Origin: Rhodovulum bhavnagarense | GTDB lineage: Bacteria > Pseudomonadota > Alphaproteobacteria > Rhodobacterales > Rhodobacteraceae | Assembly: GCF_004343505.1 (NCBI RefSeq) | Contig: NZ_SLXU01000004.1 | Location: forward strand, 1-64,000 | Direction: 5' to 3' | DNA length: 64,000 nt | Shown here: positions 23,992 to 34,331 of the stretch, in pieces | Numbering within the stretch: position 1 is the first letter of the stretch | How the letters are laid out: each line of letters starts with the position of its first letter | Made by a program: the position numbers and the translations under genes | The notes under the pieces: model-generated | Database searches by the model: none | What the model was told of the DNA's origin: nothing | Seen by the model: only the letters and a program-made list of their open reading frames with translations

Positions 23992-25308
23992 TCAGTCGGC
24001 GGGGCGGCCCAGGCCCTCTGGCTGCCCGACCACGACGAAATGCAATCTTTCGGGCTGTAGCAGCGTTGCAGCAACGCGACGCAGATCGGCAAGGCTGACG
24101 GCGCGGATGCGGTCGTTGCGGGTGGTCACGTAGTCGGGCGCCAGGCCCTGCATCTGCATTCCCACGAGGATGCGCGCGATATTGGCGTTGCCGTCGAAGC
24201 GCAGGGGATAGGCGCCGGTCAGGTAGGTCTTGACCGCGTCCAGTTCGGCCTCGCTTGCGCCTTGCGCGGCCATGCGGACCCATTCGGCCCCGATCACCTC
24301 TATCGCCTCGGCAATCCGCGCATTGGATGATGCAACTTGTCCCAGAATCAGCGGCGCCAGGTCCATCGGGTAGAGATAGCTGTAGACCCCGTAGGTCAGA
24401 CCCCGTTTTTCGCGCAGTTCGTCCATCAAGCGCGAGCCGAAACCACCGGCCCCCAGCACCTCGTTCATGACGTAGGCGGCAAAGAAATCGGGATGGTCGC
24501 GGGCCATGCCCTCGTGGCCGAAGATGGCGACGGCCTGCGGCGTGTCGAAGGGCACGACGCTTACCCCGCCCTCCAGCAGGAAGCTGGCCTGTGCCGGCAT
24601 CGGGGCGCCCTGCTCCGGCAGGCCCTCGAACAGGCGATCCAGCAACAGGGCCAGATCCTCGGCGGTGATATCGCCGGCCGCCGCGACATACAGCCGATCG
24701 CGCGCCATGACACGCGCCTTGGCCCTAACCAGGTCGTCACGGATCAATGAGCCGACACTATGCGCGGTGCCTTTGACGGGGCTGGCATAGGGATGATCGC
24801 CGAAGGCCAGCCGGTCAAATGTCTGGCCGGCAATCGCGTCGGGGTCCTTGGCATCGGAAGCGATCGAGGACAGGACCTGCCCGCGCACGCGTTCGACCGC
24901 GTCTGGATCGAACCGGGGCGCGTGCAGGGCCTGGCGCAACAAGCCAACGGCCGAATCCCGGTTTTCGGTCAGCATCCGCGCCGACACGCGCAGCGATTCC
25001 GCGCCGACATCAAAGCGAAAGCTGGCGGCGAGCGCATCGCGGGCGCGGGCAAAGGCGCGGGCATCCAGGTCGCCTGCGCCCTCTTCCAGTAGGGCCGCCA
25101 TCAGGTTGATCGCCCCGCGCGTGTCGGGATCGTCCAGGCTGGCGCCGCCACGGAACCGGATTTCCAGCGCGACAAAGGGGATTTCGTGGCTTTCCACCAG
25201 CCAGGCATTGATGCCCCCGGGCGAAGTCACCTGCTGGATCGCGACCTCGCCACGCACCGGCATACCCAGGGTCAGCGCAATGGCCAGCGCCAGGATGAGC
25301 CGGATCAT
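23992..25308 (-). CDS. M16 family peptidase subunit lacking the zinc motif
   Basis: A 438-residue protein with an N-terminal signal (LILALAIALTLGMPVRG). It has the pitrilysin/insulinase fold signals but the zinc-binding HxxEH is absent: the equivalent place reads MAALLEEGAG. The substrate-binding segment EKRGLTYGVYSYLYPMDL is kept. This fits the usual arrangement in which an M16 catalytic subunit pairs with an inactive partner. Its ATG overlaps the stop of the catalytic subunit gene (ATGA), so equal production is likely. It acts in the periplasm (inference). Confidence 0.88.
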   Translation of the reverse strand: MIRLILALAIALTLGMPVRGEVAIQQVTSPGGINAWLVESHEIPFVALEIRFRGGASLDDPDTRGAINLMAALLEEGAGDLDARAFARARDALAASFRFDVGAESLRVSARMLTENRDSAVGLLRQALHAPRFDPDAVERVRGQVLSSIASDAKDPDAIAGQTFDRLAFGDHPYASPVKGTAHSVGSLIRDDLVRAKARVMARDRLYVAAAGDITAEDLALLLDRLFEGLPEQGAPMPAQASFLLEGGVSVVPFDTPQAVAIFGHEGMARDHPDFFAAYVMNEVLGAGGFGSRLMDELREKRGLTYGVYSYLYPMDLAPLILGQVASSNARIAEAIEVIGAEWVRMAAQGASEAELDAVKTYLTGAYPLRFDGNANIARILVGMQMQGLAPDYVTTRNDRIRAVSLADLRRVAATLLQPERLHFVVVGQPEGLGRPAD

Positions 25309-26651
25309 TGAGTGACCTCCGCGATCTCGTGGCCCGGCCGTGTCAGCCAGCCTGTCACCGATCGCCTGGGATCGAACAGATCGCGCGCCGCGGCCATCAC
25401 CTCATCGGCTGTGACGGCCTGCAAGACGGCGGGCCAGTCCTGCACATCGGCCACCGTCAGCCCGGAGGCCAGCGCCGCGCCATAGCGCCGTGCCAGCCCC
25501 TGAACATTGTCGCGCGCATAGATTTCGGAGGCATGCATCTGCGTCTTGAGACTGGCAAACAAGGCGGGATCGACGCCTTCCTCGATGAAGTCGGACAGAG
25601 CCTCGTCCAGCGCGGCCTCTGCCTCGGCAAGGCTCACACCCGGTGCCGGCACCACGTAAACGTCGAATGTCGTATCGTCACGCGAAAGCCCGTCATATCC
25701 CGCCCCGGTATAGAGCGCGAGACGTGCCTCGAATTGCAGCCGCTCGCCCAGAACCGATGTGGCGCCCTCGCCCCCCAGCAGCGCGGCGAGATAGCTTAGG
25801 GCGGCGGCGCGGGACTGGTCGCCGGGATCGCGTTCGGGCGCAAGGTAGCTGCGCATCAACAAGGGCTGTGCGACGCGGTCATCCTCCAGCACCAGGCGCC
25901 GTCCGGCCAGGTGCGGGGGCTCTTGCGGACGGGCGCGGTCAACCGTCGCGCCGGCGGCAGGCAGCGCCCCGTAATGCGCCTGTGCCAGCGCATGAACCTG
26001 CTCGGGCGAGACATCTCCCGCAACGACGAGGATCGCATCTTCGGGCGCGTAATGGCGGTTGTAAAAGGACAGCGCATCATCCTTGGACAGCGCCTCTATC
26101 TCGTGCTTCCAGCCGATGATCGGGGTGCCGTAGGGATGGTTGAGGTAGAGCGCCGCGCGCATCTGTTCGCGAAACAGCGCGCCAGGGTCGTTCTCGGTAC
26201 GCTGGTTGCGCTCTTCGAGGATCACATCGCGTTCGGTCTTTACATTCTCTTCATCGAGACGCAGGCCGGTCATCCGGTCCGCCTCCATCTGCATCATCAG
26301 CCCCAGCCGGTCGGCGGCGACGCGCTGGAAATATGCGGTGTAGTCCCAAGAGGTAAAGGCGTTGTCGGACCCACCCTGCGCCTTTACAGCCAAGGAAAAC
26401 TCGCCCGGCCCGATTTCATCGGTACCCTTGAACATGAGATGCTCGAGGAAATGCGCGATACCCGAATGGCCCGGCGGCTCGTCCGCCGCGCCCACGCGAT
26501 ACCAGACCATGTGAACGGCGACAGGCGCCCGGTGATCCTCGATCACGACGACCTGCATCCCGTTATCAAGGGTAAAATCGGTGACTGTTTCGGCCTGAGC
26601 AGGCCATGCCCACAAAGCCAGCAGAACCAGAAGGCTGCGCATCATCGCCAT
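25305..26651 (-). CDS. M16 family zinc metallopeptidase, catalytic subunit
   Basis: A 448-residue periplasmic protease with signal peptide SLLVLLALWAWPAQA. The zinc motif HFLEH in GHSGIAHFLEHLMFKGTDEI (about residues 55-75) and the downstream Glu-containing ENVKTERDVILEERNQR are characteristic. It is expected to work as a heterodimer with the next gene product. An ATG at 26651 or 26645 gives a good signal peptide; longer starts are not supported. It follows the DUF3035 lipoprotein gene by 86 bases. Confidence 0.92.
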   Translation of the reverse strand: MAMMRSLLVLLALWAWPAQAETVTDFTLDNGMQVVVIEDHRAPVAVHMVWYRVGAADEPPGHSGIAHFLEHLMFKGTDEIGPGEFSLAVKAQGGSDNAFTSWDYTAYFQRVAADRLGLMMQMEADRMTGLRLDEENVKTERDVILEERNQRTENDPGALFREQMRAALYLNHPYGTPIIGWKHEIEALSKDDALSFYNRHYAPEDAILVVAGDVSPEQVHALAQAHYGALPAAGATVDRARPQEPPHLAGRRLVLEDDRVAQPLLMRSYLAPERDPGDQSRAAALSYLAALLGGEGATSVLGERLQFEARLALYTGAGYDGLSRDDTTFDVYVVPAPGVSLAEAEAALDEALSDFIEEGVDPALFASLKTQMHASEIYARDNVQGLARRYGAALASGLTVADVQDWPAVLQAVTADEVMAAARDLFDPRRSVTGWLTRPGHEIAEVTQ

Positions 26652-26737
26652 GGCCAGACCCCATTTTTCGCCTTGTTTGGAGCAACCTACGTGCGCGGGG
26701 GCCTTTTTCAAGACGCGGCCACGGGGTTGTGACAGGC

Positions 26738-27265
26738 CTATCGCTGATCCTCGTCCAGCCCTTCGGGCGGGGCCGAGACATTGCGCACCCCTAGCCGCCG
26801 CCACCTTTCCAACTCGGCATGCTGGTTCAGCGACTGCCGCGAATAGGCCTCGAAATAGACGTTGACGTTGAACCAACGTTCCAGCAGACGCCCGTCATTC
26901 TGACGGCGATATTCCAGGTCCTCGGCGGCAAGGGTCTGGCGGATAACGGGCGAGACGCCAAACCGGCTGACATGCGACATCAGCCGCTGGTCGGCGCGCG
27001 TGGCACGCGCCGCGTTGCCGCCGAGCGCGGCGATTGCGTCGGCCTCGGGCGTGGGGTCGGTGCGGTTGGGTGCGCCGGGCGTCGGTTGCGGCAGTTGCGC
27101 CATGTCCTGGGGCATCTCAAGCGGCTTGCCGGGCAACACCATGAACTCGTCCGGGGAATTGGTCTGGGCGCGGATGTTCATCAGCTTGGGCTCCTTCTCG
27201 CTGGCACAGCCCGCGAGCGCCGTGGCCGTGGCCGCCGCCCAAAGCATGGTCCGCGTCAATCCCAT
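26738..27265 (-). CDS. DUF3035 family lipoprotein (possible BamF-type)
   Basis: A 175-residue lipoprotein: the signal ends LWAAATATALAGC, a clear lipobox. The mature part (PDEFMVLPGKPLEMPQDMAQLPQPTPGAPNRTDPTPEADAIAALGG) is typical of DUF3035, a family restricted to alphaproteobacteria that I recall being linked to the BamF subunit of the outer-membrane beta-barrel assembly complex; that link is from memory. GGAGGG lies upstream of the ATG at 27265. It sits in the same row as lspA, which would process it, and the M16 pair. Confidence 0.82.
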   Translation of the reverse strand: MGLTRTMLWAAATATALAGCASEKEPKLMNIRAQTNSPDEFMVLPGKPLEMPQDMAQLPQPTPGAPNRTDPTPEADAIAALGGNAARATRADQRLMSHVSRFGVSPVIRQTLAAEDLEYRRQNDGRLLERWFNVNVYFEAYSRQSLNQHAELERWRRLGVRNVSAPPEGLDEDQR

Positions 27266-27318
27266 CGCCTGATCCCTCCGTCCGGTCCTGCCCTCTTTAG
27301 CGCAGGCGCAACGGCACG

Positions 27319-27789
27319 TCACGGGGTGTTGTCGCGCCCGGTAAAGGCGACAAGCCCCATCGCACCCGCGAAAATCGCGATATCGGCCACGTTGAACGCA
27401 TAGGGGTTGTCGATACCGCAACAGGACATGTTCAGGAAATCGGCCACTGCGCCATAGACGACGCGGTCGACCACATTGCCGATTGCCCCCCCGATCAACA
27501 GCCCCGCCGACAACCTGGCCCAGACCCCGTGCGCGCCCCGCATCATCCAGATCACAACGCCCATAGAGATCGCCAGCGCCACACCGATCAGGACCCAGCG
27601 GCCCGCGTCACCATCGGCGGGCAGCAGGCCGAAATTGATCCCGCGATTCCATGCCATGCGCAGGTTCAGGTAGGGGGGCCAGACATCAAGGCGCAACTTT
27701 TCGGCCAGCCCCAGCCAGTGCACCACGTAAATCTTGGTGATCTGGTCAAGGACGAAAACCGCCCCCGCCATGCCAAACAGCGCGCGCAT
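27319..27789 (-). CDS. lspA: Lipoprotein signal peptidase (signal peptidase II)
   Basis: A 156-residue inner-membrane aspartyl protease that cleaves lipoprotein signal peptides after lipid modification. Family motifs are visible: DQITKIYV near the start, [29 protein letters not shown] with the first catalytic Asp, and [12 protein letters not shown] with the second. About four membrane segments. It is 18 bases from purH and 53 bases from the DUF3035 lipoprotein gene, so co-transcription is likely. Confidence 0.95.
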   Translation of the reverse strand: MRALFGMAGAVFVLDQITKIYVVHWLGLAEKLRLDVWPPYLNLRMAWNRGINFGLLPADGDAGRWVLIGVALAISMGVVIWMMRGAHGVWARLSAGLLIGGAIGNVVDRVVYGAVADFLNMSCCGIDNPYAFNVADIAIFAGAMGLVAFTGRDNTP

Positions 27790-27807
27790 CGCCCGCCCCC
27801 TGCCGAA

Positions 27808-29397
27808 TCAGTGCCGGAAATGGCGCATGCCGGTGAACACCATCGCAAGGCCGGCCTCGTCGGCGGCGGCGATCACCTCGTCGTCGCGCATGCTGCCGCC
27901 GGGCTGGATTACCGCCGTCGCCCCGGCCTCGGCCGCGGTCAGCAGGCCGTCGGGGAACGGAAAGAACGCGTCCGAGGCCACGACCGAGCCCTTGGTGGGC
28001 GTTTCGGGCAGGCCCACGGCCTCGGCCATGTCCTGGGCCTTGCGCGCGGCGATGCGGGTGGAATCCACCCGGCTCATCTGGCCGGCGCCGACGCCGACGG
28101 TGGCGCCATCCTTGACATAGACGATGGCGTTGGACTTCACATGCTTGCCCACGGTCCAGGCAAACAGCATGTCGGCGATCTCGGCCTCGGTGGGGGCGCG
28201 TTTCGTGACCACCTTCAGATCCTCGGCCGTGATCCGACCGTTATCCTTGTCCTGCGCCAGGAACCCGCCCGACACCTGGCGGATCGTCAGCCCCGCCGCC
28301 CCGGGATTGGCAAGCCCCCCGGTGGTCAGCAGGCGCAGGTTCTTCTTGGCGGCAAAGACCTCTTTCGCGGCGTCGTCGGCGGCCGGCGCGATCACCACCT
28401 CGGTGAAGATCTCGCAGATCGCGCGGGCCGTCGGTTCGTCCAGCTTCATGTTCAGCGCGATGATCCCGCCAAAGGCCGAGGTCCGGTCGCAGTCGAAGGC
28501 CCGGCGATACGCCTCTTCCAGCGAGGCGCCACGCGCCACGCCGCAGGGGTTGGCGTGCTTGATGATGGCGCAGGCGGGACCGCCCGCGGGCAAAAACTCG
28601 CTGACCAGCTCGAACGCGGCGTCGGTGTCGTTGATGTTGTTGTAGGACAGCTCCTTGCCCTGCCACTGTTTCGCGGTGGCCACGCCGGGCCGGTCGGACC
28701 CGTCCAGGTAAAAGGCCGCCCCCTGGTGCGGGTTCTCGCCATAGCGCAGGGGCTGGGCCAGCGTGCCGGCCACCACGCGGCGGCGCGGGGTCTTCTCGCC
28801 GATGGCGCCCGCCATCCAGGTCGAGACCGCCGCATCGTAGGCCCCGGTGCGGGCATAGGCCGTCTGCGCCAGCTTCTTGCGGAAGGCCAGCGTCGTGGCC
28901 CCGTCATTGGCGTCCAGCTCGGCCAGCAGCGCGGCATAATCCTCGGTGTCGACCACCACGTTCACGAAGGCGTGGTTCTTGGCGCCCGCGCGGATCATCG
29001 CCGGGCCGCCGATGTCGATATTCTCGATGCAGTCGTCATAGCCCGCCCCGGCGGCCACTGTCGCCTCGAACGGGTAGAGGTTGACCACCAGCAGGTCAAT
29101 CGGGCCAATCCCGTGGGTTTCCATCGCGGCCACATGGTCCGGGTTGTCTCGCAGCGCCAAGAGCCCACCATGAACCATCGGGTGCAGCGTCTTGACCCGG
29201 CCATCCATCATTTCGGGAAAACCCGTCACCTCTGCCACGTCGATCACACCCAGCCCCGCATCGCGCAGCGTCCGCGCGGTACCGCCGGTCGACAACAACT
29301 CGACCCCGCGCGCGGCCAGCGCCTGGCCCAGTTCAACCAGGCCGGTCTTGTCGGAAACGGAAAGCAATGCGCGGCAAACGGGGGCAAGATCGGTCAT
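27808..29397 (-). CDS. purH: Bifunctional AICAR transformylase/IMP cyclohydrolase
   Basis: A 529-residue cytoplasmic enzyme performing the last two steps of IMP synthesis. The N-terminal cyclohydrolase part begins [35 protein letters not shown]; the transformylase part shows [28 protein letters not shown] and [10 protein letters not shown]. The end [14 protein letters not shown] is the standard PurH C-terminus. Its length is normal. Confidence 0.97.
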   Translation of the reverse strand: MTDLAPVCRALLSVSDKTGLVELGQALAARGVELLSTGGTARTLRDAGLGVIDVAEVTGFPEMMDGRVKTLHPMVHGGLLALRDNPDHVAAMETHGIGPIDLLVVNLYPFEATVAAGAGYDDCIENIDIGGPAMIRAGAKNHAFVNVVVDTEDYAALLAELDANDGATTLAFRKKLAQTAYARTGAYDAAVSTWMAGAIGEKTPRRRVVAGTLAQPLRYGENPHQGAAFYLDGSDRPGVATAKQWQGKELSYNNINDTDAAFELVSEFLPAGGPACAIIKHANPCGVARGASLEEAYRRAFDCDRTSAFGGIIALNMKLDEPTARAICEIFTEVVIAPAADDAAKEVFAAKKNLRLLTTGGLANPGAAGLTIRQVSGGFLAQDKDNGRITAEDLKVVTKRAPTEAEIADMLFAWTVGKHVKSNAIVYVKDGATVGVGAGQMSRVDSTRIAARKAQDMAEAVGLPETPTKGSVVASDAFFPFPDGLLTAAEAGATAVIQPGGSMRDDEVIAAADEAGLAMVFTGMRHFRH

Positions 29398-29418
29398 CGG
29401 GATATCCTTCGTGTGCGT

Positions 29419-31152
29419 TCAGAGGTCCCGGCGCCACGGCGTCCGGGGCGGCTCCAGCGTCTCGTCCGGCTCATCCGGTTCGAGATCGCGCAGCGCCCGC
29501 GGTGTATCCTGCGCCTTGGCCAGGTTCCAGGTGATGAGGCTCGCATAATCCATCGCGCGCGAAGTTAGAACGATTTGTTGCGTCGCACGCGGCCTGACGC
29601 GTCCATTTTCAAGATAAACGCTTGGTTCAAGGCGCAATTCGGCGACCGCGTCATGACGGAAGACCCAGATTTCGCCGCTTTTCAGTGCCAAAGACACCGC
29701 CGCGCCACCCATGTCGATCGCGACATCGACCTCGGGATGCAGGTGAAACCGGATCGCGAACGCGATACCTTGCAGGCTGACGCGGTCCATCGCGCGGTCA
29801 AAGCGCGCGCGCTCTTGCTCGGTAAAGGCCGCAAGCGTGTCCTCGCCTGACAGCGACCGGCCGTCATATGCAAGCTGCAACTGGCGCACATGTGTCAACC
29901 CATGGGTCGGCCCATAGCCGTCATGCCAGCCAGTCATCCCATGCCCGCCCAACCCCGAATCAAGGCGTGCCTCGACCGTGGCGGGCGTATCGACAAGCCA
30001 AAGCCCGTCCGAGCGCCCGCGCGCGGGCCCGAGCCGCGAGGACGACAGCCCCTCCAGCCCCAGCGCCGAATGGGACTGGGTAGCGCGGCCCGCCTTGCGC
30101 CAGTCCGGCCCGAAACTGCCGCCCGCGCCGCAATTGACGACGACCGGTCGGCGGCCCGAGGTCAGCTCGAACGCCAGGGTCGAGGCATGCGCCTCGTGCG
30201 AGGCGCGGCGCGCGGGCGGGGGGGCGGCATCGACGATCACCGTCGTTCGCCCGGCCGACAGCCGCGCATAGCCCATCGCCAGCCCCCGGATCGGCCGCGG
30301 CCGAACGCCCGCCTCGGCCAGCGCCTGTTCCAGCCGCCCCGGCATGCCGCGCCCGCCGCCATGGAACCGCGCCAGCCCGCCATCGGCGTGGCGCAGGGCG
30401 CGCAGCACAGGTGCAATCCGCTCTATCGCGGCGCGATGCGCGGGGCCCGGCTCGCGACCGGTCTCGCGCAAGCTCGCCTCGGCCCAGGTCAGCAGGGTAA
30501 AGATTTCCAGCAATTCCTCTGGATTTCGGCTAGGCAATCCGCCGTTTCCATCGATTTCATGGCGACACTCGCCTTCCAGCGCGCGTAGCGCTGGGGCGGT
30601 GTAGCCCTCCAGCCCGGTCAACGACAGGCCAGAATAAACCAGCCCGGTCAGCGCCTCGAACCGCGGCAGGCCGGGCCGCACGCTGCGCCAGCGGCGCGAC
30701 AGGAACCGCGTCTGGCGCGCAAGCGCACCGAAAAGCCGCCCCGATCCGGGCCTGTCCAGCCCGTTCAGAAGCAATGGCGCATGATGTATCCAGCGGATCA
30801 GCCGCCGCCCGGTCAGATCGGGGCTCCACCCCGGGCCGCGGCCCTGACCGTAACGGGCAATCCAGGCCAGCGTCCAACCCTGCGCGCGCGCGCGGGCCTG
30901 ACCATCACCTGCCGCGGCGAGGTCGTCCAGCCAGGTGAACCCTTGCAATGCCTCGGCAAAGGCACGGCCAGGCGCAGGCACGTCCCAGATGAGGGTATCG
31001 GGTGCCTCGACAAGGACCCCCTCGAACAGGAAATTCCCGGCACATAGCTGACGGCCACGCGCATAGCTGCCGATCGAGCGCGGCTCGGGCTGCGACACGA
31101 AGCCTTTGGCCGGGCGCGCAAGGCCGCTCAGCCGGGCGTGAAGGCGGTTCAT
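29419..31152 (-). CDS. Heparinase II/III family protein
   Basis: About 577 residues. The N-terminal half is helical and Trp/Arg-rich (GWTLAWIARYGQGRGPGWSPDLTGRRLIRWIHHA), as in the alpha-toroid of heparinase II/III-like lyases, and the C-terminal half is the beta-rich heparinase II/III domain (FELTSGRRPVVVNCGAGGSFG, SHSALGLEGLSSSRLG). These enzymes cut acidic polysaccharides; the substrate here is unknown. No signal peptide is evident. It lies 21 bases before purH; such a gene beside rsmB and purH is common in Rhodobacterales as far as I recall. An alternative ATG lies at 31203; neither start has a clear ribosome site. Confidence 0.85.
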   Translation of the reverse strand: MNRLHARLSGLARPAKGFVSQPEPRSIGSYARGRQLCAGNFLFEGVLVEAPDTLIWDVPAPGRAFAEALQGFTWLDDLAAAGDGQARARAQGWTLAWIARYGQGRGPGWSPDLTGRRLIRWIHHAPLLLNGLDRPGSGRLFGALARQTRFLSRRWRSVRPGLPRFEALTGLVYSGLSLTGLEGYTAPALRALEGECRHEIDGNGGLPSRNPEELLEIFTLLTWAEASLRETGREPGPAHRAAIERIAPVLRALRHADGGLARFHGGGRGMPGRLEQALAEAGVRPRPIRGLAMGYARLSAGRTTVIVDAAPPPARRASHEAHASTLAFELTSGRRPVVVNCGAGGSFGPDWRKAGRATQSHSALGLEGLSSSRLGPARGRSDGLWLVDTPATVEARLDSGLGGHGMTGWHDGYGPTHGLTHVRQLQLAYDGRSLSGEDTLAAFTEQERARFDRAMDRVSLQGIAFAIRFHLHPEVDVAIDMGGAAVSLALKSGEIWVFRHDAVAELRLEPSVYLENGRVRPRATQQIVLTSRAMDYASLITWNLAKAQDTPRALRDLEPDEPDETLEPPRTPWRRDL

Positions 31153-31286
31153 CGTGCTGCCGCGCGGCGGCGACGGTGGGGGGCTCTGCCGGGCGCCTGC
31201 CATGGTCGGGTGCTGCTCTGGGCCATTTTGCCTGCTGTCCTGACCATACCGGCCCCGGCGGCGAGTGTCACCGCCTTTGCCGCCGT

Positions 31287-32567
31287 TCAGCCCGCTTTGA
31301 CCAGGCAGGCAATGTAAAAGCCGTCCATACCACCACGATCAGGCCAGCAATCAGGGCGCAGGCGCAGCCCCCCCTGCGTATCTCGCCAACCCGGTTCGAT
31401 CCCCGGCAGATCGGCGGGACGGACATGCAACCCCGGATGGCGCACAAGGGCGGCGGCCACCTGTTTCTCACCCTCTTCGGGCAGCAGCGAACAGGTGCAA
31501 AATACAAGCCGCCCCCCCGGCGCCAACATGCCGATCGCCCGGTCGATCAGTCGTTCCTGCAAGTAAAACAGCGGCTTGATCGTGGCCGCATCCTTGGCAA
31601 AGGGTAGATCGGGGTGGCGACGGATCGTACCGGTGGCCGAACAGGGCGCATCCAGGAGTATCGCGTCGAACGGAGCCGGCGCCCCCCATGCCAGGGCATC
31701 GGCAACGACCAGATCGGCGGCCAGGTCCATGCGGGCGAGATTTTCCTCGACCCGCGCCATGCGATACTCGGAAATATCCAGCGCCGTGACACGCGCGCCC
31801 ATAGCCGCAAGTTGCAGCGTCTTGCCGCCCGGTGCAGCGCAGAGGTCCAGAACCCGCTCACCGGGTTCGGGCGCCAGCAGGCGGGCGGGCATCGCGGCGG
31901 CGGCGTCCTGCACCCACCAGGCGCCCTCGGCATAGCCCGGCAGGGCCGAAACCTGCACGCCCGCGCCCAGCCGCACCGATCCCGTGGGCAGGGCCATCCC
32001 CCCCACCGCCGCCGCCAGCGCCGCGGCATCGCCATCGCGCGGCGTCAGGTCCAGCGGCGCCCCGGCGGCATGGGCGGCCTCGATCCCGGTTACGGCGGCG
32101 CGCCCCCAGGCGCTGTCCAGCCGCCCACGCAGCCATCCCGGCAGACGTTGCGGCGGCAATGCGGCCCAATCCTGCGGCGGCGTTTCGGCAACCTTGCGCA
32201 GCACCGCGTTGACCAGCCCCGCCATGGCCTGTGTTCGTTGCCCAGCGCGGGCCAGCGCGACGGCCGCATTCACCACGCCATGCGCCGCGGCGCCTTCTTG
32301 CAACATTTCGACCGTGGCCATGCGCAATATCGCGCGCACCGGCACCGGCGGAGCTTTGCGCATATGGGGTTTCAACGCCGCGTCGGCCCGGCCCAGGTGC
32401 CGCAGCGTCGTGCGCGCCAGACGGCTGGCGCGGGCGCGTTCCGCCGGGGGCAGATCGGCCAGCGGCCCGTCCTCGCCCTCCATCTCGGCCAGAAGATGCC
32501 GGTCCTCCAGCACGCCCAGGATCAGCCCCAACGCCGCGCCTCGCGCCCTGTCACCCTGCCCTGCCAT
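31287..32567 (-). CDS. rsmB: RsmB-type 16S rRNA m5C methyltransferase
   Basis: A 426-residue RNA methyltransferase. The N-terminal NusB-like domain (residues about 1-135, with GVVNAAVALARAGQRTQAMAGLVNAVLRK) is followed by the Rossmann catalytic domain: WVQDAAAAMPARLL, VLDLCAAPGGKTLQLA (SAM-binding), LDAPCSATGTIRRHPD with one catalytic Cys, and VFCTCSLLPEEGE with the other. It is expected to methylate a cytosine of 16S rRNA near position 967. The ATG at 32567 is the first in-frame start that suits the family; it heads the minus-strand row leading to heparinase and purH. Confidence 0.93.
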   Translation of the reverse strand: MAGQGDRARGAALGLILGVLEDRHLLAEMEGEDGPLADLPPAERARASRLARTTLRHLGRADAALKPHMRKAPPVPVRAILRMATVEMLQEGAAAHGVVNAAVALARAGQRTQAMAGLVNAVLRKVAETPPQDWAALPPQRLPGWLRGRLDSAWGRAAVTGIEAAHAAGAPLDLTPRDGDAAALAAAVGGMALPTGSVRLGAGVQVSALPGYAEGAWWVQDAAAAMPARLLAPEPGERVLDLCAAPGGKTLQLAAMGARVTALDISEYRMARVEENLARMDLAADLVVADALAWGAPAPFDAILLDAPCSATGTIRRHPDLPFAKDAATIKPLFYLQERLIDRAIGMLAPGGRLVFCTCSLLPEEGEKQVAAALVRHPGLHVRPADLPGIEPGWRDTQGGLRLRPDCWPDRGGMDGFYIACLVKAG

Positions 32568-32637
32568 CGCCGCCCCCGCTTGCCAGCCAATGGGCACCGG
32601 GTATATCACCACGGCCGCACCGGCAAGGAGCCCCGCC

Positions 32638-32823
32638 ATGACCGACGAGACACGCAAGGATCTGCCCCCTGCCGCGATTCGCGCCCTGCAAGAGGCCGCG
32701 GAACGGCGCAAGAAGGCCGAGGCAGAGGCCCGGCAAATGCCCCCGGAACTGGGCGGGCGCGACGGGCCGGAACCCGTGCGCTATGGCGATTGGGAAAAAA
32801 AGGGCATCGCGGTCGATTTCTAG
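32638..32823 (+). CDS. DUF1674 small protein (SDHAF4-like)
   Basis: A 61-residue protein ending GPEPVRYGDWEKKGIAVDF, the conserved signature of DUF1674. The eukaryotic homologue Sdh8/SDHAF4 assists succinate dehydrogenase flavoprotein assembly; the same role in bacteria is inference. The first half is a charged helix rich in Ala, Glu and Lys. AAGGAG lies eight bases before the ATG. It is divergent from rsmB. Confidence 0.88.
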   Translation: MTDETRKDLPPAAIRALQEAAERRKKAEAEARQMPPELGGRDGPEPVRYGDWEKKGIAVDF

Positions 32824-33039
32824 ACCGAAATTCAGGGCTGTTTTCCGCGCAAACCCACGTCCCTGCCCGGCCACCAGGGCCCGGACACAAGCCTGCCGCC
32901 CATCGCCACCGACCAAGCGGAGTTTGCCCCCAGCACTGGAAGCCCCGGCGCGGCGTCGCCACGGACATGGCCCTGCGCCCGGGACCGGGCGCCCTGTTCG
33001 GACGACCATGCGCAAGGGCCCGGCAAAAGGATGACGCGC

Positions 33040-33849
33040 CTAGAGGCCGAGAACGTCGTTCATGTCGTATTCGCCCGGTTTGCGGTCCTGCCCCCAGATC
33101 GCGGCGGCCAACGCCCCGCGGGCAAAGATCGCCCTGTCGGTCGCGATATGGCGCAGGACCAGACGCTCGCCGGCCCCGGCAAAGATCACGTCATGTTCCC
33201 CCACCACGTCACCGCCGCGAATCGCCGAAAAACCGATTGCCCCGCTGTCGCGCGCCCCGGTGATCCCGTCGCGTCCGCGCTCGGCAACCTCGTCGAGATG
33301 CACGCCGCGCCCCTCTGCCGCGGCCTCGCCCAGCATCAGCGCGGTGCCCGAGGGGGCGTCGACCTTGTGGCGGTGATGCGCCTCTACGATCTCGATGTCG
33401 AATTCCGGGCCGAGAACGGCGGAAACCTTGCGGGTCAGCCCGACCAGCAGGTTGACGCCAAGGCTCATGTTGCCGGCCCGCACGATCACGGCATGGCGCG
33501 CGGCAGCGCGGATCTTTTGCAACTCTTCCGGGTTGAACCCCGTGGTGCCGATCACATGCACCGCGCGGGCCTGGGCAGTCAGCGTCGCGGTCGCCACGGT
33601 GGCGGCAGGCGCAGTAAAGTCGATCACCGCCTGCGCCTGTGCGATCACGCCAACCGCGTCGTCGGTGACGGGCAACCCGATATGCGCGCCGCCCATGGCC
33701 TCGCCCACATCCCGGCCAACCCAGGGATGGCCGGGCCGTTCGACGCAGCCGACCAGCCGCGCGCGGTCGCTTTGCAGCACGGTATGGACCAGCATCTGGC
33801 CCATCCGGCCCGATGCCCCCATCACGACGATTCCCGGCAGGTTGCCCAT
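33040..33849 (-). CDS. dapB: 4-hydroxy-tetrahydrodipicolinate reductase
   Basis: A 269-residue enzyme of the diaminopimelate/lysine pathway that reduces the DapA product with NAD(P)H. It shows the nucleotide loop [43 protein letters not shown] and the signature [19 protein letters not shown] with the catalytic His pair and Lys. AAGGAG lies six bases before the ATG at 33849; an ATG three bases upstream is too close to it. It is divergent from rbfA. Confidence 0.96.
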   Translation of the reverse strand: MGNLPGIVVMGASGRMGQMLVHTVLQSDRARLVGCVERPGHPWVGRDVGEAMGGAHIGLPVTDDAVGVIAQAQAVIDFTAPAATVATATLTAQARAVHVIGTTGFNPEELQKIRAAARHAVIVRAGNMSLGVNLLVGLTRKVSAVLGPEFDIEIVEAHHRHKVDAPSGTALMLGEAAAEGRGVHLDEVAERGRDGITGARDSGAIGFSAIRGGDVVGEHDVIFAGAGERLVLRHIATDRAIFARGALAAAIWGQDRKPGEYDMNDVLGL

Positions 33850-33923
33850 CATGCGCTCCTTCTGATCTCGCGCCCGGTCTACCCCAGCGCCCCCCGCTTG
33901 GCAAAGGCCCGTGCATCGCCTAG

Positions 33924-34331
33924 ATGAGGAACATGTCACGCTCTTCCGTCCCCTCCCAAAGACAGCTTCGCGTCGGCGAACTGATCCGTCGCACCCTGTC
34001 AGAGGTTTTGGCCCGCGGCGATGTCCACGATCCCGACCTCAACCGGATGTCGATCACCGTGGGCGAGGTCCGCACCTCGCCCGATCTGCGGGTCGCCACG
34101 GCCTATGTGCTGCCGCTTGGCGGGCACGAGGCCGATGCGGCGCTGGCCGCGCTGCGGCGCAACAGGGGCGAGTTGCGTCACCTTGTCTCGAAGAAACTGA
34201 CCTTGAAATTCTCGCCCGAGCTGCGTTTCACGCTGGACGAGACCTTTGACCGGATGGACGAGACACGCCGCCTGCTGTCGCAGGATGCGGTACGACGCGA
34301 TCTGACCGGACCCGAGGGCGATGAGGACTAG
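33924..34331 (+). CDS. rbfA: 30S ribosome-binding factor A
   Basis: A 135-residue cold-shock ribosome maturation factor that binds 16S rRNA and helps form the 5' end helix. The KH-like core is recognised in [35 protein letters not shown] and [19 protein letters not shown]. The first ATG is kept, but one three codons later is equally possible. Its last 11 bases overlap the next gene. Confidence 0.93.
   Translation: MRNMSRSSVPSQRQLRVGELIRRTLSEVLARGDVHDPDLNRMSITVGEVRTSPDLRVATAYVLPLGGHEADAALAALRRNRGELRHLVSKKLTLKFSPELRFTLDETFDRMDETRRLLSQDAVRRDLTGPEGDED

Noticed and set aside
32824-33039. Possible small gene between the DUF1674 gene and dapB
   Set aside because: Open frames here lack ribosome sites and continue as antisense of neighbours; nothing is supported.
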